Part shown: in pieces, positions 43,541 through 52,000 of the stretch | How positions within the stretch are numbered: position 1 is the first letter of the stretch | Layout: every line of letters starts with the position of its first letter | Assembly: GCF_000484695.1 (NCBI RefSeq) | Contig: NZ_AXVR01000020.1 | Location: 1 to 64,000, forward strand | Origin: Salinispora cortesiana | Lineage (GTDB): Bacteria > Actinomycetota > Actinomycetes > Mycobacteriales > Micromonosporaceae | DNA length: 64,000 nt | Direction: 5' to 3' | Program-made: the position numbers and the translations under genes | The notes under the pieces: model-generated | The model's database searches: none | Seen by the model: the letters and a program-made list of their open reading frames with translations, nothing else | Told to the model about the DNA's origin: nothing

Positions 43541-43573
43541 CTGCGGCCCGCTGCCTCCGGTTGCGGGCCGCAG
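43541..43573 (+). terminator. Terminator of the sseA operon
   Basis: CTGCGGCCCGC (43541-43551) and GCGGGCCGCAG (43563-43573) form a perfect 11-bp stem with an 11-base loop, 12 bases after the DUF1416 stop. It may also serve the convergent small gene. Confidence 0.75.
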
Positions 43574-43746
43574 TCGTCCGGCCGCGTCGCGCGCGCCCGA
43601 TGATGGGCTGGAGAAACCGCCGGGAACAGCCGCCGTCGTGGTCGGGCCGCAGCATGCAGCGCCAGCCGCGCGTCGGCGAGGTCGTCGGCGTGCAGGGTCA
43701 CATGGACGACGAAGCGCGGTCGATCGTCGCGGTCGGGCGCGCTCAT
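43574..43746 (-). CDS. Small protein coupled to the DivIVA-like gene; 3' end uncertain
   Basis: The frame opens with ATG 43746, whose ATGA overlaps the stop of the upstream DivIVA-like gene. It reads MSAPDRDDRPRFVVHVTLHA then DDLADARLALHAAARP, a natural-looking beta-alpha start. After about 35 residues the sequence becomes Arg/Pro-rich, and the open frame continues to 43336, antisense to DUF1416, through a terminator hairpin. That tail is unlikely to be genuine. The gene is probably short, or frameshifted after about 43640. I give the end at 43574 only as the edge of the terminator. Confidence 0.4.
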
Positions 43747-44138
43747 GCCCGTACGCCCGGGGTGAACCGGGACTGCCAGTCGCGCAGCGCCCGCTTGATC
43801 CGGATGTTTTCGTCCCGGGTCCTCCTCAGCTCGGTCTGTAGCGCGGACAGGTCCGCCGCGACCCGATAGCGGAAGAGTTCCACCTCGGATGCGTCGAGTC
43901 CCCGCCGGACCTGCGGGAACTGTTGCTGGCGTACCTGTTCGGGGGCCAACGGCCAGCGGGTCGTCGACCGGTGGTGCCCGCCTGCGTTGCCGGCGTACGA
44001 CCGGTGCCGGTCCACCTCGCTGTCGGTGCCGGTGGGGCGGCGCACGTTCGCACCGATCAGCGAGTCGGTGCGAGCAGTGGGGTGGCTCGGGGCGGGGCGG
44101 TCTCGCCAGCGACGGAATCGTCGGAACGGGTTACGCAC
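43743..44138 (-). CDS. Short DivIVA-domain protein
   Basis: 131 residues. The N-terminus is basic (VRNPFRRFRRWRDRP), a 50-residue disordered region follows, and the C-terminus is a DivIVA-like coiled coil: LAPEQVRQQQFPQVRRGLDA, SEVELFRYRVAADLSALQTE, and TRDENIRIKRALRDWQSRF. DivIVA proteins recruit cell-wall machinery to poles and septa; full Wag31/DivIVA is longer, so this is a paralogue. GTG 44138 is chosen because CAGGAGAGG lies 8 bases upstream. The gene overlaps a small downstream frame by ATGA. Confidence 0.75.
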   Translation of the reverse strand: MRNPFRRFRRWRDRPAPSHPTARTDSLIGANVRRPTGTDSEVDRHRSYAGNAGGHHRSTTRWPLAPEQVRQQQFPQVRRGLDASEVELFRYRVAADLSALQTELRRTRDENIRIKRALRDWQSRFTPGVRA

Positions 44139-44346
44139 GTCAACCACCTCTCCTGACCGGACGGGTCGGGGTGAGCCGTGCCCAGCCCACCCCGACCGGG
44201 GGATCGAGCCCTTACTCGTTGCCACGCGAGGAGGACCTGTCGGCAAACTTATGCGCGTAAGGCGCAGGAGCCAAGGCTCGGATGAGCATCGGCTTGTCGA
44301 GGTGCCGGGATGCGTGATCGAATCAACGAGCCACGCGAGGAGCGCC

Positions 44347-44586
44347 ATGCCTGCTGTACCGGATTACCTGAGAATCTCTAACCGAATCATGTCGGACGTC
44401 GAGAGCGGCAAGCTCGAGCCGGGTGAGAAGCTTCCGTCGATCGCCCAGCTCTGCGAGTTGCATCAGGTCGGAGCGTCCACGATCCGCCAGGTGTTCATCC
44501 GGCTGGAGGCGCTGGAGGTGATCAACCGTCACCAGGGCAAGGGTGTCTTCGTGACCGATCCGAAGACGTGGCTCCGTAAACCCTGA
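44347..44586 (+). CDS. Minimal GntR-family transcription regulator
   Basis: 79 residues, only the winged helix-turn-helix: MPAVPDYLRISNRIMSDVES, GKLEPGEKLPSIAQLCELHQ and VGASTIRQVFIRLEALEVIN, then the wing HQGKGVFVTD. The C-terminal effector domain of ordinary GntR proteins is absent, so it may bind DNA constitutively or form heterodimers. ATG 44347 follows CGCGAGGAGCGCC, a good ribosome-binding site. It is divergent from the DivIVA-like gene and is the nearest regulator to the membrane/pentapeptide pair downstream. Confidence 0.85.
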   Translation: MPAVPDYLRISNRIMSDVESGKLEPGEKLPSIAQLCELHQVGASTIRQVFIRLEALEVINRHQGKGVFVTDPKTWLRKP

Positions 44587-45020
44587 CCCGCCGGTGTCGC
44601 CCGGCCTCGGGCAAGGCGCGCAACCGATGGTCGCGCGGCTGGCTGTTGACTGGCCGGTGCCACAGGCGTGGCGGTGGGGTGGACTACCGCCAAGGTTTGC
44701 TTGGCCTAATCATCGGCTATGCCCGAAAGCTGCGCCAGGGCGCCTTGGGTGATTTGAGCGTAAAGCCGGCTTCCGTGTCCTCGGCGGTTGTCCTGTGGGA
44801 GCTATGCCGCAAGACGATGACAAATCGAACGTTCACTTTAACACTGTGAACTACTTGTCAGTGTGATCGTTCACCAAATTCATCGTCCCGGCATTGATTT
44901 ATCCCCGGTCCGGGTTCTAAGATTTCGCCGACTTCGATGTTCTCCCGTAGCCGCCGGTTGGCCGGTTGTCAGCCACCGGCCAACCGGTGGAAGAAGGAAG
45001 GGGGCGGCTATTGTTCGCCT
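44587..45020. other. Intergenic region before the pentapeptide pair, 434 bp
   Basis: I see no gene here. The right half (about 44810-44930) is AT-rich for this genome and contains three GTTCAC-type half-sites, two of them forming a perfect palindrome (listed separately). The promoter of the membrane/pentapeptide pair should lie here. Confidence 0.6.
44831..44875. promoter_or_regulatory. GTTCAC-N9-GTGAAC palindrome plus third half-site
   Basis: GTTCAC (44831-44836), 9 bases, GTGAAC (44846-44851), then GTTCACC at 44869-44875. The first unit, GTTCACTTTAA, resembles a PHO box unit, but the inverted arrangement differs from the 11-bp direct repeats seen upstream of pstS. It could be an operator for the pair downstream or for a GntR-like protein. 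Confidence 0.45.
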
Positions 45021-45446
45021 ATGTCGTTCGAGCCCCTTTCCACTATGGAGTCAGCCCTCTGGGGGCTGCTAGGTAGCTTTATTGTGGAAGCACTCGAACT
45101 TGGCGCTGCGCTGCGCCGCGCGAAAACCCTGCCATGGAACCGCCCCGACGAGCCGGGACTCCCCGCATACCTGGCCTCAGTCGTGCTCCGGCTCGCCGCT
45201 GGCGCAGGGCTCGCCGCCCTCATCGGAGCCGACGGGCAGCTAGCCAGCCCTTTCGCCGCCGGGCTCCTCGGTATCACCGCACCACTATTGATCGAAAAGA
45301 TTCTGCGCCAGGTTGACATGGCGCCAGCCGAAGCCACCACACCGCACCACCACTCGACACTACCCCTCACCCGATCCGTACCACCCCCGATAGCAAAGGA
45401 CCAGAAGCGGGCCCCGGGAGAAGCGGGCTCTTCCGATGTCGACTGA
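45021..45446 (+). CDS. Small two-helix membrane protein paired with a pentapeptide protein
   Basis: 141 residues. An N-terminal amphipathic stretch (ALWGLLGSFIVEALELGAAL) is followed by PAYLASVVLRLAAGAGLAAL and FAAGLLGITAPLLIEKIL, two hydrophobic segments, and a hydrophilic His/Pro-rich tail. No family is recognised. The ATG at 45021 is chosen over the longer frame from 44937. Its last codons overlap the first codons of the downstream pentapeptide-repeat gene (45436-45446), so the two products are made together and probably act together at the membrane. Confidence 0.7.
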   Translation: MSFEPLSTMESALWGLLGSFIVEALELGAALRRAKTLPWNRPDEPGLPAYLASVVLRLAAGAGLAALIGADGQLASPFAAGLLGITAPLLIEKILRQVDMAPAEATTPHHHSTLPLTRSVPPPIAKDQKRAPGEAGSSDVD

Positions 45447-46221
45447 CTCCTTCCGCCGCCAACTTGTGCTCGCGCTCGGTCGATCCACCCCCGCCTTTCA
45501 CTCACCACGAGCAGCCCGACCTGGCCGTTTAAGACACCTCATTGATGCCCTGAGCCGACGTACCCCAGCCTTCACCAGCCGCCAACTCAGCAGCCTGCCC
45601 AGCGTCACCCTCCACCAGGACGACACTCGCACCGCCGACCTCCGCAAGTCCGACCTGGCTGGCGTGGAGCTCAACAACAGGGACCTTCGCGAGACTGATC
45701 TCATCGGTGTCAACCTCGCCAATTTCGCTGGCGTTGACCTCACCGGTGCGAACCTCGCCGGTGTTGACCTCCGCGGCGCGGACCTCACCGACGTCGACCT
45801 CACTGGTGCGAACCTTGCCGGTGTTGACCTCCGCGGCGCGGACCTCACCGACGTCAACCTCACTGGCGCGCTGCTCATCGGTGCCGACCTCACCGGTGTT
45901 GACCTTGCCGGCGTCAACCTTGCCGGTGTTGACCTTCGCGGAGTCAATCTCACCGGCGTCGACCTCACCAGTGCCGATCTTCGTGAGGCCAACCTCGATC
46001 GCGCCAACCTCACCGGCGTCAACCTCCGCGAGGCCAACCTCTACGGTGCCGTTCTCACCAGCACCACACTCGCGGGGGCACGGTGGGATTGGGCCACTAT
46101 CTGGCCACCCGAGCGGGCAGCGGAGATCTGGTTCCGGTCGGCGGAATGGCCGGATCAACCGGGCGTTTACGTCGTGCTACCAGACGCTGGCGGCCGGATT
46201 CGCCCATCCGTTGTCGTGTGA
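45436..46221 (+). CDS. Pentapeptide-repeat protein
   Basis: 261 residues. After a basic N-terminus (RRQLVLALGRSTPAF), residues 70-215 are about 28 pentapeptide repeats (LTGVDLTGANLAGVDLRGAD) in which Val often replaces the usual Ala before D/N-L. Such repeats fold as a right-handed quadrilateral beta-helix and in Mfp/Qnr proteins mimic DNA to protect gyrase. Others are effectors of membrane systems. The C-terminal 45 residues (WATIWPPERAAEIWFRSAEW) are not repeat-like. At DNA level, 45-75-bp blocks are nearly identical, pointing to recent internal duplication. It overlaps the upstream membrane-protein gene by 11 bp. Confidence 0.85.
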   Translation: MSTDSFRRQLVLALGRSTPAFHSPRAARPGRLRHLIDALSRRTPAFTSRQLSSLPSVTLHQDDTRTADLRKSDLAGVELNNRDLRETDLIGVNLANFAGVDLTGANLAGVDLRGADLTDVDLTGANLAGVDLRGADLTDVNLTGALLIGADLTGVDLAGVNLAGVDLRGVNLTGVDLTSADLREANLDRANLTGVNLREANLYGAVLTSTTLAGARWDWATIWPPERAAEIWFRSAEWPDQPGVYVVLPDAGGRIRPSVVV

Positions 46222-46464
46222 CCGGGCACGTAGGCGTCGAGTGAACGCTGTCGCTGGTCCGGAGCGGCCTTTCGAGGGCCCGAGATCGCGGGCTCTGTAA
46301 CCCATGAGCCGCAGGTGACGTCCGGGCTGGACGACACCTGCGGCAACGATCGGTGGCCTACTCCGATGGGTGACTCTTCGACGCCACCGAGGTAATGTGG
46401 CCGCGATCTGGAGTGGGCCGCCGATGGCCACATGAGTTTGTCGGCCACTGGCGGGGTTGGTTGG

Positions 46465-48480
46465 TTACTGGTGTGGTGTTGGGATGTTGTGTTGGGTGAA
46501 TGTGGGTTCTGTGGTGGTCTTGGTCTTGGTGGTGATGGCGGCGGTCTCGTCTGCGGCGTAGAGGCGGATGGAGCCGTTGGTGTTGCGGGTTACGAAGGCG
46601 ATTTGGTGGCCGTTTGAGTTTTGCCAGGTGAATGCGGTGGGGTCGACGGGGTAGGTTTCTCCGGAGGTGACGGGTCCCCAGGTTGTCCAGGTGGTTGATC
46701 CTGCGGCGGTGTGGCGGGTGCGGTAGATGTTGCCGTCGGTGGCGCGGATGAAGACCCAGGCGCGGCCGGTGGTGGGGCTGAGGATGGTGCTGGGTGACCC
46801 GTCAGGGGCGATTGAGTTGTCGCCGATTGTGGTCCAGGTGCCGGGCCAGGTGCCGTTGATGTTTTGTAGTTGGGTTTGGACGGTGCCGTTGGTGGCGTGA
46901 CCGACGGCCATTACTCGGTATCCGGGTAGGAGGGTGGTGGTTAGTGAGCCGGTGAATTGGGTGTCGCCGAGGTCGGTCCATTCGGTGGTGAGATTTCCGG
47001 CTCGCCAGGTGGCGGTTTGGACTTTGCCGGTGCTGGTGGTGGCGAGGATGGTGGCGGTGCGGTCAGGGCCGATTTGGGCGATTGGGGTGCCGGTTAGGCC
47101 GGTGGCGCCGGTGGAGGTCCAGGGTAGGAGGTCGCCGGTGGTTCCGTCTTGTTGGCGTGACCAGAGGGTGCCATTGGTGTCGTAGGCGAAGACGGCGAGG
47201 CTATCGTCGGAGAGTTGGATCGCGGCGGGGGCGGATTTCATTGCGCCGCCGAGTTCCAGCCAGGGTTTCCAGTCGGGGGAGGCGGGGGCTTTCTGGGTGA
47301 GTCGTTGGATGTCGCTGGTGCTGGTTTGGCTGAAGACGTTTACGTTGTCTTCGGCGTCCGCGACGAGGGCCGGCGTGCCTACGTGCACGATGTTGGCGGG
47401 GGCTGACCATTGGATTGTGCTGAGGGCGTCGGGGTTAGCCCGGCCGTGTCGGATTTGGCCGATGTTGTCGTTGTAGGCGATTTCCAGGGTGCCGAGGGCT
47501 GTTGAGGCTGCTGGGGCCTGCATCGCCGCGATCGGCATGTTCGGCTGCAACGGTATCGAAGGAAGCGCGGGGCTGCTGATCGCGCCCTGGTGGCAGGTGT
47601 TCGTGGTCGCGAAGATCTCGGGGAAACGCCATCCCCAGCCGGCCTTGTGGAAGACGAGCTCCCAGTCGAGCAGGTCTTCTCGGTAGCGGTACTGGTAGAG
47701 GTCGCCGTTGTCCAGGACGCCGTAGACGGTGTCACCGCCGGCGGAGAAGATACTGGTGTAGTAGCCCCAGCCGGAACCGACGTGGAGGTTGTAGCTGATC
47801 CATCGCTGCGTCGTCGGGTCGAAGCGATACCGGTAGAGACGATCGTCGGCGGCGCGGGCGTAGAGGACTCCCGGGGAGGTGGCGAACAGGAGGTTGTACC
47901 GGTCCCATCCCGTGTCGATCACTCGGCCGTCGATGGTCCATGTCTTTGACGATTCGCTGTAGCGGTGCCAGCGAAGCCTTCCGGTGTCGTCGATGGTGTA
48001 GAAGTCACCCGACTCGTCAATGGTGATCTTGTTGCGATTTGCTGATTCGGCGTACGACCCGAAGCTGGAGCTGATCTGCGGTCCTTGTGCGCCGTCGATC
48101 CTTTCCCACCCGAATCCGGTCCACCGGTAGCGGAACATTCCCTCCGATTTGATCCCGTAGACCCGCCCGTCGGGGCCCCCGAGGACGCGTCCGAACTGTT
48201 GCCAGCCGACTCCGATGGTGGTGGCGGCGGTCCACTTTCCGCTGCTGCCGTCGTCGTATCCCGGGGTTTCGTATTTTCGGTGAGTCAGTGTGCCGCTGCT
48301 GGTGGAGTTGAAAAACTGTGCCGCGCCGGTGCAGCTGAACGCATCTTCGGACGCCTGTGCGGGGTGTGCTCCAGCGGTGACGGTGATGCCGCTGCCGATC
48401 AGTGCAATCGCAAGTCCTAAACGGAGTGCGCTGCGCCTGGGGACTGTTCCCCGCCTGCGAACATGTGTGGGACGGAACAT
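46465..48480 (-). CDS. Secreted beta-propeller lectin (tachylectin-2-like + PLL-like)
   Basis: 671 residues. Signal peptide (ALRLGLAIALIGSGITVTAG, cleavage near AQA-SED), then two propeller regions. Residues about 70-290 have tachylectin-2-like blades: GWDRYNLLFATSPGVLYARA, DDRLYRYRFDPTTQRW, and GWGYYTSIFSAGGDTVYGV. Residues about 320-650 carry PLL-like blades: TPALVADAEDNVNVFSQTST, and RAWVFIRATDGNIYRTRH. It should bind sugars outside the cell. The ATG at 48480 is chosen because AGGGG lies 7 bases upstream; TTG 48486 is less likely. It is divergent from the RHS toxin gene, with 580 bp between. Confidence 0.83.
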   Translation of the reverse strand: MFRPTHVRRRGTVPRRSALRLGLAIALIGSGITVTAGAHPAQASEDAFSCTGAAQFFNSTSSGTLTHRKYETPGYDDGSSGKWTAATTIGVGWQQFGRVLGGPDGRVYGIKSEGMFRYRWTGFGWERIDGAQGPQISSSFGSYAESANRNKITIDESGDFYTIDDTGRLRWHRYSESSKTWTIDGRVIDTGWDRYNLLFATSPGVLYARAADDRLYRYRFDPTTQRWISYNLHVGSGWGYYTSIFSAGGDTVYGVLDNGDLYQYRYREDLLDWELVFHKAGWGWRFPEIFATTNTCHQGAISSPALPSIPLQPNMPIAAMQAPAASTALGTLEIAYNDNIGQIRHGRANPDALSTIQWSAPANIVHVGTPALVADAEDNVNVFSQTSTSDIQRLTQKAPASPDWKPWLELGGAMKSAPAAIQLSDDSLAVFAYDTNGTLWSRQQDGTTGDLLPWTSTGATGLTGTPIAQIGPDRTATILATTSTGKVQTATWRAGNLTTEWTDLGDTQFTGSLTTTLLPGYRVMAVGHATNGTVQTQLQNINGTWPGTWTTIGDNSIAPDGSPSTILSPTTGRAWVFIRATDGNIYRTRHTAAGSTTWTTWGPVTSGETYPVDPTAFTWQNSNGHQIAFVTRNTNGSIRLYAADETAAITTKTKTTTEPTFTQHNIPTPHQ

Positions 48481-48486
48481 TTTCAA

Positions 48487-49061
48487 ACCCCTTTCTCATT
48501 GTGTGTGCTGTTTGCCCGGTATGCCGGCATTCTTGGATTGTGTGGAATAAAGTAATAGGTCTTTGTAATTGGGAGGCTCTGCGGGCCCTGCTCGTTTGGC
48601 CGTGCTGGATGGTAGTCGATCGGGGCTGCACCGTGCCCCCCTCATTGCCGTCCCGTCAGGAGGTGTGCCTGACCGGCTGAGTGGGTCGGATGACGCCTTG
48701 ACAATGGCCTGCGTTGCTGGGATTGTACGGCGGCGAGTCGAGATGGGACGGTGACGGAGAGTAGCAGTGGATAGTCGAAGAAGCGGGTTTGCTAACGGGA
48801 AGTTCACAATGGCTGATTGCCTTTAATGGCCGCTGCGGGTGTGCACACTGTCCCTGTGTTTGAGGCTGTTCTCGCGCTGGCTTGACGTTTGTCTGTCGCG
48901 TGTCGCCCGGCGCGCTTATGTGCTGGCAATTTCTGGATTTATGCGTTGTTCGGCTATTTTCAGCAATGCACTAACACTGCGGAACCATTCGAGGTCGAGT
49001 CGCTCGAGGCTGATCCGCAGTCTTCCTGCTGTCAATTGATCCATCAGCCCAGGGGTTGACG
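48487..49061. promoter_or_regulatory. Divergent promoter region between the lectin and RHS genes, 575 bp
   Basis: I see no gene here. The stretch is less GC-rich than its surroundings (for example near 48820-48980), which is usual for a promoter region with transferred genes. It must hold promoters for both flanking genes, but no clear sigma-type boxes or repeats can be fixed by eye. Confidence 0.5.
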
Positions 49062-52000
49062 ATGTCCTTTGGTCCTCGACGTACGTTCGACCGGTCGGCA
49101 CAGCCGTCGAGGCGTGCTCCGCTGCTGCGCACGGGCACGGTGCGTTCTCTCGTCGCTGCTGCCATGGTTGGCGTACTCGCTCTCGGTTTGGGCGGCGGCG
49201 GGGTGGGCGGTCTGTCGCCGCTGCCCGTTGAAGGAGACGAGGCCGGGCGCAGGGCAGCGGCTGGGGCGCCTGCCCAGAAGTGGAGTTCGACGGCGACCGG
49301 AAGCGACCACGTTGCCCGGGGCCGGGTCAATCGGGAGCTGCCGACCACACAGCGTGGCCGCTACCCGCTGCATCGCCTGGCGCAGGAGCCGAAGTCGGCC
49401 GTCAACAAGGCCAGCGTGGAGCAGCCGCCGGCGGGTGAGGCAAAGGGCTTCGACCAGAAGACCAGTCGCGAGCAGCCGGCCGAGCGTGACGCCAACCAGC
49501 GGGTCTACCACAACGCCGATGGCACCCAGACCATCGAATTCTCGTCCGCGCCGATCAACTACCAGACGTCAGACGGTAGCTGGGCACCGATTGACAGCAG
49601 TCTGGTGCCCAGCGGTGACGGTGGTTGGCAGAACGCGGCGGACGCGACCCAGGTCCGACTGGCTCCTCGGTCTGACGCGGGCGATCTCGTCCGGTTGATC
49701 TTCGACGAGGACATCGAGTTCGGCTACAGCGTCGCCGACGCCGCCGGGACGGTCGGGCAGGTCACTGGTGACGCGATTGTCTATCCCGGTGTTCGACCGG
49801 AGATGGATCTGCGCTTGGAACCGCGTCCCAGCGGGGTCAAGGAAACTCTCGTTCTGCACTCCGCCACCGCTCCGACCTCGTATCTCTTTCCGCTTCACCT
49901 ACGCGACCTGACCGCCCGGCTCGTTGATGGGCAGGTCGTACTGACCGACAAAGCCGGCATGCAACGGGCGGTCATTCCGCCCGGGTACATGGTGGATGCC
50001 GGTGAGGGCGATCGCGGTCCTGCCACTTCCACCGGCGTGCGCTACGAACTCGTCAACGTTGACGATCAACCCGCGCTGCGACTGACGCTGGACTCGGCGT
50101 GGTTGAGCGATCCGGATCGTCGGTTCCCGGTCGAGGTTGACCCGACGGTGGGTCCGCCGGTGACCGGCGAGGGCGCGGACAGCAGCATGTACGTGCACGG
50201 CAGCAGCTCCACCTCTGGAGGCCAGGAGCTGCTGGTGGGACGCGCCAGTGGGTCCAACGCGGCGGCGTACCTCACGTTCAACGGGCTGGTTGACCAGCTA
50301 CGTGATCAAACTATCCACGGGGCCGCCCTGTCCGTGGTCAACTACGACGCGGCCTCCTGCAAGCCACGAAAGATCACTGTCCACCCGGTCACCGAGTCGT
50401 GGACCGCGGGCACCGGCCACTCGTACCCCGGTCCGTCGGTGGGTAGCTCGCTTGCCAGCCGCTCGTTCGCGCATGGCTACATCGGCCTGGGGCAGTCCCA
50501 GTCGGCGTGCCCGGCGGCCAACGAGATGTTCGACCTTGGTACGGCCGGGCGGGACCTGGTACAGCGGTGGGTGAACGGTGAACAGGCCAACAACGGTCTG
50601 TCGCTGCGGGCCTCGACGACCGACTCCTCGGCCTGGAAGCGGCTTGCCGGTACCGGTACCGCCAACGCGCCAACGCTGTACATCACCCACTCGCCCTACA
50701 ACGCCGAGTACGCGATCCCGAACCCGACCCCGGAGCCGCCCGTCCTGCGTAACCAGGACGGCAACGTGCAGGTGACCGTCACCAACCGGGGCTCCGAGGA
50801 CTGGACGCCCGCGAACTACTACCTCGCCTACCGGGTCTACAACGCCCAGACGGGAGAGGCCGTTACCCAGCAACGGTCGGCAAGCCTGCCGTCGACCCTC
50901 GCCCGCGGCGCCACGGTCACCCTCGACGCCTCGGTGAAACGGCTGGAACCGGCAACGTACTTCCTCGACTTCACCATGGTTCGTACCGGCGGCGCCGTCT
51001 TCACCGATCACCAGGTCCCGCCGGGCCGGATCGTGCTCCAAGTCTTCGACGTGCCACCGGTGGTGCAGGAGCTGTACCCACCGAACGGGTACCAGGCCCC
51101 CACCCTGAACCCGCTGCTGTGGGCGCAAGCCGTGGACACCGACGCCCCACCCGGGGCAACTCTCAGCTTCAAGTTTGAGGTCTGTGACCGTACCGACGAC
51201 GGCGGGGAAGCCAACTGCACGGACTCCGGCTACCTCGACGAACACGCGTGGGTGATCCCGGACAGTCGCCTGTCCTGGGGCGAGTCCTACCTGTGGCGTG
51301 CCTACGTCAGGGACGGCGCCAACGAGGTGCGCTCCCCCGACTCGGTGTTACTTACCTCCGTGCCCCAACCGGACGTGCTCTCCCGGATCGCCAGATCGCC
51401 AGACGCCGAACGGGGGCGTGATTTCGACACCCAGGTCGGCAACGTCAGTACGTCGGCGATCGACGTCACGGCCATGACCGTTGGGCCGGAGCTGAATCTG
51501 CTCCGCACGTACAACAGCCTCGACCCGCGTCCGTCCGCGGTCTTCGGCGCCGGCTGGTCCAGTCGGTACGACATGAAGCTGACGCCGGACGATGACGGCT
51601 CCGGCAACGTGGTGATCCGTTACCCGGACGGGCAGGAGGTACGGTTCGGGCGGAACTCCGACGGGACGTACGTCGCGCCGTCGGGTCGGGTGGCCCGGCT
51701 GACCCTCGATGACACGGGCTGGAAGCTGCGCGACCGCTCCGGCACCACCTACGAGTTTTCCCTGACCGGCAAGTTGGTCAGGATCACTGACAAGATGGCC
51801 CGGTCGGTCAAGCTGGTGTACGACGTCTTCTCCGGCAAGTTGGCACGGGCGCAAGTCGCGAACAGCTTTACCAACACCGCGGGCCGAGCGCTCCACTTCT
51901 CGTGGACCGACGACCATATCACCGCCGTCAAGACCGACGCGATTGACGGCGCCCCGCTGACCTGGACCTACACCTACAGCGGCGATCTGCTCACCAAGGT

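Noticed and set aside
43336..43573. Extension of the small minus-strand gene antisense to DUF1416
   Set aside because: It runs through a strong terminator hairpin and becomes Arg/Pro-rich, so the tail is not accepted as coding.
45720..46060. Regular DNA repeats resembling a CRISPR array
   Set aside because: They are in-frame pentapeptide codons without unique spacers between identical repeats; the array is coding.
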